Made by a program: the position numbers and the translations under genes. The notes below the pieces were generated by a model. That model had not been told where the DNA came from. It worked only from the letters and a program-made list of their open reading frames with translations, and made no database searches. 64,000 nucleotides of DNA from Melampsora larici-populina 98AG31 (Eukaryota > Basidiomycota > Pucciniomycetes > Pucciniales > Melampsoraceae), in assembly GCF_000204055.1 (NCBI RefSeq), contig NW_006768821.1, positions 279,186 to 343,185 of the forward strand, given 5' to 3'. Below are positions 46,106 to 57,600 of the stretch, in pieces. Position 1 is the stretch's first letter, and the number at the start of each line of letters is the position of its first letter.

Positions 46106-46811
46106 TTCTGTTCTTTACAACAGACTATCAATGTTGTGAATTTTAAAAGAAATCCACCAAATACCCAACTGGGTCGTGCTTGCACAAAGGTGTGAATACC
46201 AAAAGGGTTCTTCCTTACTTTTAAAAAAAAAAAAAACAGGATCTTTTTTCGACATCAAATGACAACTTATTCTTTGCTTCGACTAGATGACCGCTATCCC
46301 TAAGGTGAACTAGTCCTTACTGTTTTTAACTTGTTTAGTTAGTGTTCTATGCAATAAATGCCCAATGCACTTTAAAAAAAAAAAAAAAAAAAAAAAAGAC
46401 CGGGACCGTTTGTTGAGCCGGTGCTCATTTGGGGGCTCTCAGGAGGGCTCGGCATCACCCACCTTGACGGGACCTCAGCGGGGCGCGGCATGCCGAGGGG
46501 TCCTTCAGCTCGCAGGGGGCACGGCTCTCATTTGCTCTTCTTGGTATTTCTCAGTTTGTTAACTTTCCTGTCTCTTCATGTAAATTATTGAGTTTCCACT
46601 TTTTGTCTTCCGGATCTGTATTCTGTCTGATCTCTCTTGAGATTCGGGGCGCTTCATTTAATACAACTGAACCGGGGTCTTTTTGTCTCGAACTCTAATT
46701 TATTTGTATAGTCTTTGTGGAAACCACGTGTTCCTTTCTGGACGATCTTATTTCATCTACGGGTCTGTGGAATCTTGTCAGTATTCAGCTCTACCCTTGG
46801 ACTCAGTGGAC

Positions 46812-47987
46812 CTATGGATGGAATGGACGCCGCTTGTGCATTTGCTTACCAACGTTCTCCTGTCTATTTCTCCGGTCTATTGCCCACAGAAGGTTTTTGG
46901 CTTTGGTGATCTCTTCCTCGCTATAGTCCCTTAGGTACACGTCTACCACGTTTGAGACCCATCGACCTTGCGTCATAATCCTCTCTTTACTCCAGCCGAG
47001 GTTCCATTTCAGAGAGGCGCCTCCTATTCGAAAGGAGTGGCCTGTCCAGTCTCCTACTGTTACGCTAGCTTTTCCCCAAAGGCTTTCTAGTCCTTTGATG
47101 AACACCTTCTTGGACAGTGGTTTCCGTGATTTCCCAGATCCGTATCCGAACAGCACGTCTTTGTTTCCGAGGTCTTTGTTCCTGTCCAACACTTGTTCTA
47201 AAGTGGCTACCCGGTCTAGAATTGATCTTTGTGATGGAATTTGGATGAATTGAGGTTCGCCGGGTCTTGCGGTCTTCGCCCTCCACAAGGTGAGCACTGC
47301 TACCCTCTTCTCTCCATCACCTTCAAAGGATAGGTCACCTCTTGTTGACATTCCTTCCTTCCTCTTGGTTCTTGTTAGCTCGCCTATCCTCATCATGCCC
47401 CAAAAGGCTACTAGTGCGGTTGTTGAGATTACCTCTTCCAACTCTGACCTTCCTCCGAGCTTGCAAACTAGACCAATGAGTTCACGGACCTGAATCGGTT
47501 GTTTCACGTTAGAGTCTTTGTGGTCCTCCATGCTTCCCCCCAGGCGTTTCCGTTCTTCTGCTTGCTCCGTAGCTTGGATCAAGGCTTTGATCATCTTTTG
47601 GTTTAGGTCCGGGGGTTCTAGCTTGGTGGCCATTTGCCATGCGGTTAGGCCAGCGAGGTATTTCTCTATGGTTTTTGCCTTGACTGTCCTTTTGGCAGAT
47701 AACTCCTTCTTGACATTCAATTCCCCGGCCCATACTATGAAGCCGTAGATGTTGTTGGCTTGTACGGGTATGGCCGGCTTCCATTCCCTTCCGACTTCCT
47801 CGATGAACTCCTTAAACTTTGCTACTGCGCTTGAGTAGCCCTGCATCGTCGTATCCGCCCATGAGCCGCTGACCATGTGCCGTGCTATCTGTTTAGTCTT
47901 ATCGTTGGCGATTTCATCTTTGATCGTGGCAAAACTGGGCTTTCCTTTCATGGCCTTGGTTGCCTGTTGAAAGCTGTAGGAAAGCAC
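46812..47987 (-). CDS. Tyrosine recombinase of a DIRS-like retroelement
   Basis: This 391-aa frame has the catalytic layout of a tyrosine recombinase. The first Arg is in AFWGMMRIGELTR, the HxxR box is GHSFRIGGASLKWN, and the nucleophile Tyr lies in VVDVYLRDYSEEE. An N-terminal SAM-like DNA-binding part precedes it (SWADTTMQGYSSAVAKFKEF). It would integrate a circular DNA intermediate. It lies 28 bp downstream of the RNase H frame and follows the reverse transcriptase on the same strand, the usual RT-RH-YR order of DIRS-type elements. The start is uncertain because the first Met follows a possible splice acceptor at about 47966. The frame itself is uninterrupted. Confidence 0.8.
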   Translation of the reverse strand: MLSYSFQQATKAMKGKPSFATIKDEIANDKTKQIARHMVSGSWADTTMQGYSSAVAKFKEFIEEVGREWKPAIPVQANNIYGFIVWAGELNVKKELSAKRTVKAKTIEKYLAGLTAWQMATKLEPPDLNQKMIKALIQATEQAEERKRLGGSMEDHKDSNVKQPIQVRELIGLVCKLGGRSELEEVISTTALVAFWGMMRIGELTRTKRKEGMSTRGDLSFEGDGEKRVAVLTLWRAKTARPGEPQFIQIPSQRSILDRVATLEQVLDRNKDLGNKDVLFGYGSGKSRKPLSKKVFIKGLESLWGKASVTVGDWTGHSFRIGGASLKWNLGWSKERIMTQGRWVSNVVDVYLRDYSEEEITKAKNLLWAIDRRNRQENVGKQMHKRRPFHP

Positions 47988-48015
47988 GATATTTATATAT
48001 ATAAAGGGGTATGTA

Positions 48016-49700
48016 TCAAGATTTGTTAGGAGGGAGGGAAAGTTGTACGGCAGATGCCTCTAGGTAGTCTTCAAGGTCTGCAGGTATGATGATTTGTAGA
48101 CGGTCTTCGTCGTAGTTTTTGATTCTGATTCCCCTAGACAGGTTATCTGAGTCGTTGTCTAACAAGGTGACTCTCTTCTCCTCCAGATTGCGGTCTAGAA
48201 TTGCCAGCCGTCTTTGTATCACCCTCCACTTGTTATTCACCGCGACATGTTTTGACTTGAGGTTTCGCACTACTCCTTCAGTGGTAGTATTATCTGTTAG
48301 GAACAGAAAATGTTTTCCTTGTACGTTGGTCAGCTGGACCATCATCTTGAGACCTAGCCATACCGCCACTGTTTCGGCCCAAGCAATGTCTTGCTTCACA
48401 CTGAGTGAGTCTGTTTGATCTCAACCACTCTTTAGCCTCCACTGGGCCCAGCGGTTCCCGATTTTTACACCGATTCCGTGATTGGTTGCTGCGTCTCCAA
48501 CCCGGCCCATGTCGATCGATCCCATTTTTGGTAGCAGTTTTAGGTTGGTGAATTCTTGTAGTACCCTTTTCCATTCCCACAGATCGTCTGTTCCATCTTT
48601 TGGCATGCTTCTCGGGGCGCACTTCTCTTTCCACCTTTCCATCCAGTGGTCTATGTTTGTAAAGAAGCATCTCATTTGGGGTAATATATTTGTGAGGTGA
48701 GAAAGTCTTCCTCTCAATTTTTCCACTTCTTTAAAGTTGTGTGGTCCGCTATTTGTTATGGCTTCATCCACCTTTTGTCTCCTCATTTCTATTTTTTCCT
48801 CCGGTGTTCTTACTGTTTTGTTCTTTCCGTTCCAGATAAAACCAATGTATTTCTGCTTGGTTGTGAATTTGGCATATTTACCCTTGTTGGTTTTTGCTCC
48901 GAGTTCCGCGCTTAGTTGTACAACATCCTTCATGGTCGTTTTGTTACCGCTGGCGACGCTCTTTATGAAGAGATTGTTGTCAACCCATCGGAAGACCATC
49001 TCGAAACCGAAATGTAACTGCATCATGTCCTTCCAGGCGTCTGCGGGCCCTCCGAAGCTACCGCAACCCGCCACGCCTCCAAACGAGACTCGTGTGTCCA
49101 GGATTATTGAACCCTCGTTTGTTCTTATCATTAGGAACTTCCATTGACTAGGGTGGGTGTGTATTTGGCGGTACGCCTTTTCCCAATCAAAAATCCCTAG
49201 GAGTAGTTCTCCTGTCGAGTTGGCAAAAAACAGTGCCACCCTTGCAAAGTCGTCCCAGGTAGTTTTGAACTCGTTCTTGTCAATGAAGGAGTTTACTGAC
49301 AGCAAATCTCCTTCGTACTTTGGGTAGGACTAATTGTTGATTATATGTTTGGTCCCGTCTCCGTTTGTGACTACTCCCATCGGGCTGGTTCTGAAAAACC
49401 ATACTCTTTCCAAGACTTCCTCTTCCGTGAAAGGGCCCCTCATCCGTCCTGTGGTGAGTTCTTTCTGTAGTTTTTCAATGATTACTTTGTTGCCCTCTTT
49501 CAATCTGTTGTGGTTGATTGGTGAGTAGAATCTTAGGTTTTCCGGGACGTGCTCCGGTATTCCTTGGTTGAACCCGTTGCGGAATCCATCCATTATCTTA
49601 CTGTGTTTCTCCAGTAAGTCTAGTTCTTTCAGTCTCCTTTACCATTCGTCGAGGTTCATCTCGCATTCGACTGAGGATGGCCACTCCTTGTTTGGTATTA
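48016..49700 (-). pseudogene. Reverse transcriptase/RNase H of a DIRS-like retroelement, decayed
   Basis: One long frame running leftward from about 49700 is broken by in-frame stops at about 49648, 49332-49330 and 48423-48421. The RT part reads RFYSPINHNRLKEGNK, then WFFRTSPMGVV, SYPKYEGDLLSVNSFID, LLGIFDWEKAYRQIHTH and SFGGVAGCGSFGGPAD. The catalytic box reads FRWVDNNLF, with Asn where the second Asp is expected. RNase H follows after the third stop (WAETVAVWLGLKMMVQ, FLFLTDNTTTEGV, LLDNDSDNLSR). Together with the recombinase downstream this defines a tyrosine-recombinase retrotransposon. Terminal repeats were not found, so the element's borders are unknown. It begins just right of the LINE poly(A) tail. 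Confidence 0.75.
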
Positions 49701-51917
49701 GAATAGGGGTTACTTCAACACCTGGGTTTGACAACAATCGTTTCCCGTTAGTTTGTTTTCCTTCCCCGCTCTCTCATGTTGGTTTTTGAATCTCGCATCT
49801 ATGGCTCACCTTTCCTGTTAGGTTCCGACATCGTATGTCTGGATCTGTCTTCTTGGACACAAATCTCCGGTGATGGGTCCTTCTGCGGTAAATCCCGTTG
49901 ATGGGGTTGTTCTTCACTCGCTTGATTGCTGTAGGTTTGGATGGAAATGGGAACAGGCATTTGGGACATTTGTAAGTTTCATTTAATTTCTGGGGCTTTA
50001 TGATTCATGGAAAGACTTTGTTTTAGATTGTCTTTTGACTACGTCTACTAGTAGGTCGCTGTCAGGAGATACTTTCCTACCTTTGTGGACAGCGCTTGTA
50101 TCAACATAGGTAGTGAAGCATATAGACACATGTGCTTATAGGAGATAAAAGAGGAGGGGGATGACATCTGAATTGTAGTGGAGCGGAAACCGGGTCTACA
50201 ATCTGTAACAATCGGGCAAGAAGAAAAAAGGGGGTATTTAACAACGTGAATACAAATAATGTCTTACTAGGTCTGTTTTCCTCCACTGTTTTGTCTATTT
50301 ACTATAGCTAATGCACCGCTCTGTCCGCCTCCACCCGTTTTGGGTACTATTGCTAGTTGACTTTGCGGTTCACTAGGGCCTGCTATGGCACTACTTTGGT
50401 TATAGGCCGGCTGGAAAGTATGTCTGTACATGTTACTGCTTGCGTACGGGACCCTGGGCTGGAAAGTGAATGTGGAGGACGGATAGTTGTTGTTATAAGG
50501 GGGATTGTTCTGATTTCGGCTAAAGTACTGGCCCGTTGTAGTATTTAAAGCTCAACAAGAGCTTTACAACACCTAAGAAGGGATAATCTACTACGTGTAA
50601 TATAGTAGAAGTTGCCTAAAGACTGCCTTCTTCAAAGAAACCAGCACAAGTGCACTTGCTGACCACTTTGTGATAACAGAGAAATAGATAAGGCACCAGA
50701 GAAAATAAAGCAATACTGTTGTGTAGTATTATTCCCAGTTTTTAAGCACAAAAAGTCACACACTATGTTATTACTAGCAATACTGTTGTAAGTATTATTC
50801 CCAATTTGACTTGTAGTCTTTAACACACGTAAATAAATTTCTCCTTGCTTTGAAGGGGTGGATTTAAGTGATCTTAGTACAAATATAGTAAATAAATGAT
50901 GATTTATAACACTACAACAAAGGTATAAGATGCAGAAAAGTGGTGCTACAATCCTAAAATCATCAAGGAGTACTTATATCCACATGTAACAACCTCTACA
51001 ACAGTCAACAGCCTCAAAAACCAATCAAATCCGCCTAAATAACCTTAAAAACCATGTAATGACGCAATGTAATGATCTTATTACTAATGTATGATGTAAT
51101 TTTCACAGCAAAAAGTGATCAATGACGCAATAATATGATGTACAGCACTTCTTAAGATGAATACAGGTGATTTTTTCCTTGTAAACTAGCTGAAACCCAA
51201 TTTTTGAGATTACGAATTTTTTCAGATGTGCTCCAATTTTTGATTACTAAATTGCATCTTGTAGCCCACGTGTTACTGATCATTTCTGACACCTATATGA
51301 CCTACTTCTGATGAGTGATGAGTAAGATATTGAGTTGTGAAGTTACGGTTTTTGGTGTTACATGTTGACTTGTGACTGTAAATTCGAGATTCACACCAAT
51401 TTCTTATTTGCCTTATAACTTTTTACATACACCTCCGTTACTAATGATTTAAAGGTTGTACATTATGTAATTCACTCTTCTGCGTTGAATGAGCTATCTA
51501 CCAACTTGATATGACGTTATTTGACATATGTAATTAGCTGAAAACCTTCATTTTCCACGAAATTCACCCATTTTCTTCACTTTTCACAGCTGCTACTCTC
51601 TTTTTCTTGCTCATGTAATATGACATCATCTTCTATAACCTTAAAAATCCCGGAAAATCCTCTTGGCAACCTTAATTTCCACTACTACCACCATTACATA
51701 TGTAAACTACACGCATAACCCTTGTTTACCAACTTCGAAAAAGTACCTTTCTGCTAATAACTTCTGTTTTCCCTTATCAACCTGGAAGATTAACATTGTT
51801 ACTGTATAATAAACTGTTGTTCTTTCACATTCTAACCTCATAAAACCCATAACTTAATTATAAATAAGCTAAAAACCATTTTCCAATTTTTACACCTATA
51901 TTTTCGAATTTTTCTTG
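49701..51917. other. Upstream part of the DIRS-like element and AT-rich DNA
   Basis: No clear gene was found. The first ~800 bp may be the leader or gag-like part of the DIRS-like element. From about 50560 the DNA becomes AT-rich. It includes a direct repeat of about 35 bp starting GCAATACTGTTGT at about 50710 and 50780. Confidence 0.35.
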
Positions 51918-51942
51918 CTAGAGAACTCGCGGGCAGGCCCGC
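51918..51942 (-). terminator. Candidate Helitron 3' terminus: hairpin plus CTAG
   Basis: A 6-bp GC-only stem with a 2-nt loop stands in strongly AT-rich surroundings, with CTAG seven bases outside it. Family rule: Helitrons end in CTRR preceded by a short hairpin. Confidence 0.55.
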
Positions 51943-52127
51943 AACAGTTTTACAGGTTTCTCATAGTCATGTACTCAAATTATGAAGAACCTGTATAGTG
52001 TTGAGGTGTTACTTTCAACACCCACCGCTCAAGTGACAGCGGCTACAAATAAATCAATTACAACCAACTAATGTTCTTTCCAATTCCTAAGAAAAACAAC
52101 AACTATACAGTACTAAAAGTCTTGTAT

Positions 52128-52934
52128 TTACAAATCGCTTTTGTGAACCAAGTGTACTAATCCTGGGAAGCAAACCATTCCTGCTTCCAGGTCTGTAAAA
52201 AACTCCACCACTTTCACAAACTCCTCCCGGTCCATATCCTTGACTATCATGCGTTTTGACCCCCGAGTGTAGTGTGGTAGTCTTGAGGCCATATCCACGA
52301 GTGCCACGAAATCTCTCATGCCTGTTACAAACAATCTGGAAACATTTCACTTGAGCATATACCAATTTGACGTGCGAGGTGAATTCGCTAGTGAGGACTC
52401 ACGTTTCCCAGTCTTCATTTTCTCTGTCATATCCGTTTGGCCCCACGTGGTTCATTTGATTAATATCAACCGGTATGTGATTCCTCTCATTCCGACAAAT
52501 CGTCTGGTGAACTGTAGCACGGCGTCTATGCCATAGCTTGATCCTCAATTCAGTCACACCACTTAGGCCTTGATTACTTCTTCTATGACAGTCGAAGTAT
52601 CCTGTGATATTCGTTGCTTCGGTCTGATTTACTCCCTTGATAGATAACTTTGTGATGTTCATGGTTTCAGTTGGGCACCTTCCAGCGTAGTGCAACAAAC
52701 ATAAGAACCCTCTGAAACCACGAACGAAGTATTTTGCATCGGACCCTCGCAATCTGTAAGTCAACTTGTTAGTTTTTAACAATCACCGATGAGTTTAACG
52801 ACGTACAACAGTTCCGGGGTCACGTTACTTCCTTTCTCCACGTAGTGGTGACTCGTCATGTTTCGAACACCGCCTCGCGGCCCAAAGTCGAATTTCATTT
52901 GAGTTATTCGCATTCGAGAGTTGTTGTTAACCAT
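52128..52934 (-). CDS. Spliced 226-aa protein of unknown function, within the Helitron
   Basis: Three exons close exactly in frame: 52934-52813, 52753-52403 and 52335-52128 (681 nt). The ATG at 52934 gives MVNNNSRMRITQMKFDFGPR. The centre has RGSDAKYFVRGFRG, then beta-rich text (TETMNITKLSIKGVNQTEAT, then ITGYFDCHRR, VTELRIKLWHRRRATVH). The C-terminus is charged and helical (DREEFVKVVEFFTDLEAG). The alternation is compatible with an OB-fold-like nucleic-acid-binding domain, but I cannot assign a family. It lies between the candidate 3' terminus and the helicase, on the same strand. All frames are intact although the helicase is mutated. A further 5' exon is possible. Confidence 0.6.
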
Positions 52935-54658
52935 CTTCAGTTGTCGCGGTACTAATAGTTGGTTTTGGCTGAGGATCCTGGTCAGTAGCAGGCGCGAAAA
53001 ATAAATAGTGAAAATAGTTTTCTAATTTAAAAAGTTGTAGAACTCTCTGGGCCAAGTCAATAATGATGTAGGTAGGAGGAATGATTTACTGAGCTTTGTA
53101 AATTTGTAGGTTGCTGTTGACAAACAACGCTTTATTTATGCGTTGATGACGGCTCCATTCTGAACTCGGACTCCTCGCGATTAACCATTCCGGCAGGTGC
53201 TTTTGAAATTTTTGCCATAAACAACTCATGCATGGCAGAGGTGTCTCTTAAACGCTCGAAAGCGTAGATCTTTTTTACAATCACACAATAACCTACCATT
53301 CAAAGGAAGAAAAGCATCTTTTCTATTGTATAAAGTAGGCCATTCCCGCCGCGTATTTGTTTGCCTAGTCCCAGTGACCCAAAGATACATTCAGGACTTG
53401 ACACCTTTTGTCTCTTTCTCCTCAAATAGCAATTTTCTCGTTCTCGTGAGTGAATAAATTTTAAGCTATTTCAATGAGTTCGCCTTCGGTTGTAATTCAT
53501 CTCTTCGTTATCAGTTTTGCCAGACAATTCAACACCAAAAAATTGTCACTTATTCCTCTCAATCGCACTCACTTCGATCCTTCAAAATAAACCCAAAGCC
53601 GGTTACAATTGCGACCTCATGCCTCAACCAGGTGTACCCGACATGGTGTTAAGTCAAATCAAAGCCGACATAGACCGTAGTAAGTTCATGACATTGGGTA
53701 GCTCACTTCTTAAACAACACTAATTAGGTTTCTTAGCTGTGCCGGTTCAAAATAGGCCTCAAGTTCTGAACGGCTCTTGTTATAACTCGGACACTGGAGA
53801 TTCTTATTCCTTCAGGGCGTATGTACCTACCGTCGGACAACCTCGCATCACACTCATGTCAACCACGCCTCAAAGAGTGAATGATACGCTCCCATAGCTC
53901 TAACCTGCTCTAACACCATCAAACTCAATAAATTTACAAGTTTAAAATTAGCTTCTTAATCTCTTTTTGTAATCCGTTTCTCCATTTCTTGCCATTTTGT
54001 TTTCCTCTCATGTCTCCCTCCCTGGCCAACCAGTTGCGATGTCACATCAACTGAAACTTTTCCTATAGTATACTCGTTTGACAACTAATAGTTTGCAACC
54101 CTCCCTGGTAAAAGTAATCACTGTGGCTTTGTTTAATATTGTTTGATTCCTAAGATCTCGTGGCGAGACTTTGTCATTTAGTTACTCTCCTCAACAATAT
54201 AAGCAAAAAACCTACCTAATTATCGAGTATTACCCTTGCACCATTCAATATTCACGCATGTTTTTCACCTTTCCTAACTTGTCACTTCGAAACACATATG
54301 AAAAGACAACTTAAGGTACCCCATTTCACTTGCAAACATTGCCAGAAGACGTCTTCTTTTTGAAGACGTTCCCTTGCCACACCTCACCGCCTGATACGTC
54401 AACAATTCAGGTATATTACAGGCTATAATGATCTAATTTACAACAAACGTCACTTGTTTACGGACTATGCACAAGAGATTTTACAATTAACTGAATAATG
54501 AACCAACTAATTGCAAAGACAAAAGGAAATTTGCCATACGTCGTCTACGCGTGTAGAAATTCGCGTATCCTAACCAATTCAACGTTAGCTTCCCGCCCAA
54601 ACTTAAAGCATTCATAACGCGGGAACCACTTACCCATGTTCGTCTCATACGCAGACTA
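52935..54658. other. Helitron interior without a recognised gene
   Basis: A short plus-strand frame at 53517-53723 has some protein character (PQPGVPDMVLSQIKADIDRS) but no family match or splice support. Otherwise nothing was seen. Confidence 0.35.
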
Positions 54659-57600
54659 TCAACTGTCTAAAGCACACTTTAATACAACATTTTTGGTTAA
54701 AGGAGACTTTTCGGATGTTCCCACAGACACCTGAACCTGATCCTTTGATTTACATCTAGACAAAGCCACATACAATTGACCGTGGGAAAAAACAGGATTT
54801 GGCAATAACACGCCCACCTTGTCTAAACTTTGTCCTTGTGACTTGTTGATGGATAGACAAAAGGCTTCTGCAATGGGGAATTGTTTTCTCGTGAACTTCA
54901 CCGCCAAATTAGCATCCGGTTCGTGAGTTAGACGAATTCGCGGTAGCATTATTGGCTGTCCTTGCCTTGGTCCCGATATAATTTGACAGTTTAACACTTC
55001 GTCTTGAAAATCAGTGATCACCAATCTGGTCCCGTTGCATAAACCATTCGCAACATTTAAATTTCGCAACAGGATGATTGGCAATCCGCGACGTAAGGTT
55101 ATCTTGTGGTCGGGAAAGTTCGCGCAACGAAAACTGTTCAAGTATTCAACCCCAATTGGCTCAAAACTATCATGATCGATTGTGTCCAATGAAATCGCGA
55201 TTTTGGTCTGTCCACCAATTTGTTCACTTAAGAGACGATTCACTTGACGGACTGTTTTGTTCAGTGGCGTTATTAGCATTCGTTCCGAGTAATAGCAGCC
55301 TAGTTCTTCCCATTTTCCACCTCTAACTAACTGGCTGACATCTTTATATAGCCAGTTGATCGTATTTAAATCAAGTTCAACACCAGGGGACGTTAGGTTA
55401 ACTTGGATATGTTTCAGTTCCACCACTTCCTCGTCCAACTGTTGCAATTGTCCAGAACCTAGATTCAACAACCACTCGGCAAAGTCTTTGGTCCCGGTAT
55501 TAGCCTTAGACCCACGACCCAATAACCTGAGATTACGCGTAAGCTTTAATTTATGGATGCACTGCCACAGAGTCGTAGATTTAATCGAAGCTTCAAATTG
55601 TGATTGCAAATTACCCCCGGGTACTATCGGCAGTGTCTGCCTGAAGTCACCCGAAAATACCACCGATATCCCACCAAAAGGTCTTGAGTCTTGGCGTAAA
55701 TGACGAAGGCTACGGTCAACACAGTTGATACAGTCCTTATGTTGTGTTGCAATCTTGTCCCACACAATCAAGGCTGTCTTTTTTAACCTCTTGCTAAACT
55801 CGTCTCTCCCAGAAAGACTACAAACAGATTTCGCGTTACTCTTGAAAAGAATTTTGAACGCGTAATGTGCAGTTCTACCATTCCAAAGAAGCTGCGCAGC
55901 CACCCCAGCAGATGCTACCGCCACTGTACTTCTATTTTGACTCTCAAAGTGGTGAAGTATTGTGTTCAAAAGGTAAGTTTTACCTGTGCCTCCAGGCCCA
56001 TCCACATAACACAGAACTTGCTTCTCCTTTTCCGCTCCATTTACAACATGATTGAATATCTTAAGTTGTTCTTTGTTTAACAGCGGTAGGTGGTCTTTAA
56101 CAAACTCCTTATGCGAATCCAGTAATAATTGTTGTTGAGCCTCCGCGTTTTCTGCCGCCCGGAGTATGTTGCAGAGAACAACTTCATCGTATGGTACAAG
56201 ATTTAGCGAATTCCAATGCCCACCCATCCTCTCTACGTCGGTCTTGATCAAGTACAAACCGTACACCATGATATCGTCTTCCGTTATTTCGCCTTCGTAT
56301 CCATTCTGCCGTATTCGAAAGGTACAATCATCGGTCAGACTAAATCTGTGACTGTCCCACAACTTCTGGGGATCGGATGGCGAGTTATGAACTAAGATCA
56401 AAGCGAACAATTCCCGTAGGTAGTGACCGGTCATCCAAAAAGATGCTTCCCTGAGACAATAATCGTAGTGTTTGTCTGATTCCAGCAAGCCTAGCTCGTT
56501 TGCGGCATCTCAAAAGTTGTTGAATACTACACCGTCAATAGTTCTCAGATCTAGAAAAGATTTTGCGCCCTTGACATTGGCGAGGAGTACCCTTAGAAAA
56601 AAGTGCTCGCCTTCTTTTGGTCCAGCATGCGACATTCTACTTCCACATTCGATATGGTTAATGCGCCTCGTCCATTTTTTGGACGCCCAAACAAAGTAGT
56701 CTGGAATTTGTTCATAAAGTAGAGACTTTGCCTTTACACCGTCCAAGCCAGTCGCATCTTCCCTATTTAACTTAAAGTACTCGGTTAACGTCGTTTTATT
56801 CACATCTCCTTGTGTCACCTGATCTTCTGCGTCCCCATCGTCCCAGAAATAGACATCTTGCTCGTCAGGTAGGTGTATCAATAAGGCGTAAACCGCAGGG
56901 GAACGGCCGTTCATTTCGTACTGAAATAAACACCACGCAGCTGGTATGGAGCGTCAGTAATTGAACATGATTTCAACATAAGTACAAAAGCTAACCTTCT
57001 ACGGGCCCAATATAACGTCCATCCACGAAATCAGCTACCTCATTCCTTCCCTTGACCTTTTTTCTCCCGCTTGCACAAGCATCGTGTTGCTCATCTAAGC
57101 CATGAATGTCGCCGGCCTCTAGGTCTTCGGCTTCTCGCATTTGTAGTGTAGTACGATCATGTCCCTTCGCTACATATTTGTAAATGTATTTATATCCGAC
57201 AATACCTTGAGCGATCTCGACGTTAAAATGACACTGATATTTTAAAAGGAGGAATCTGTTATAAGGTACTACGTGCTGATTTGTGAAGGTGAAACCATGT
57301 TTGATAAATACTCTTCCGTCGTTTCTTCGCCGATATAGTGGATAAGCGTTTTCTTGGAGGGTGGTTTGTGCTTGAAAAGCCTTTGGAAACTTCTTTTGGC
57401 ATTTCTGTTTCTCCTTGTTCCAACAAGGGCTCTTGTAGCCTGGCCCACACGGTCCATGCAACATAGAATTAGTAACCAAAGTAAATAACAAGGCCTCTTC
57501 CTTTGGATCGGGTAGTTCCGCGCACACCAAATCGTCCACATCATCTGCGCACGTTGGTGTATACTCTGATTTTAAGATAAGAACTATGTGCGCGTGAGGT

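Larger units (their letters stand above)
40484..46407 (+). mobile_element. Full-length Tad1-type LINE with 13-bp target-site duplication
   Basis: AAAGACCGGGACC occurs at 40484-40496 and again at 46395-46407. The second copy follows directly on a run of more than 20 A. The element proper is therefore 40497-46394 (5.9 kb), allowing for ambiguity of the A-run. It has two overlapping ORFs, ORF1 with CCHC knuckles and ORF2 with endonuclease, reverse transcriptase and RNase H. Three tandem hairpin-bearing units follow in the 3' UTR, then a poly(A) tail. Fungal LINEs with AP endonuclease and RNase H are mostly of the Tad1 clade; clade placement here is by architecture only. The exact 13-bp duplication indicates a rather recent insertion. 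Confidence 0.9.

Noticed and set aside
48119..49147. Plus-strand frames opposite the DIRS-like reverse transcriptase
   Set aside because: The minus strand carries clear RT and RNase H motifs; the plus-strand text has none.
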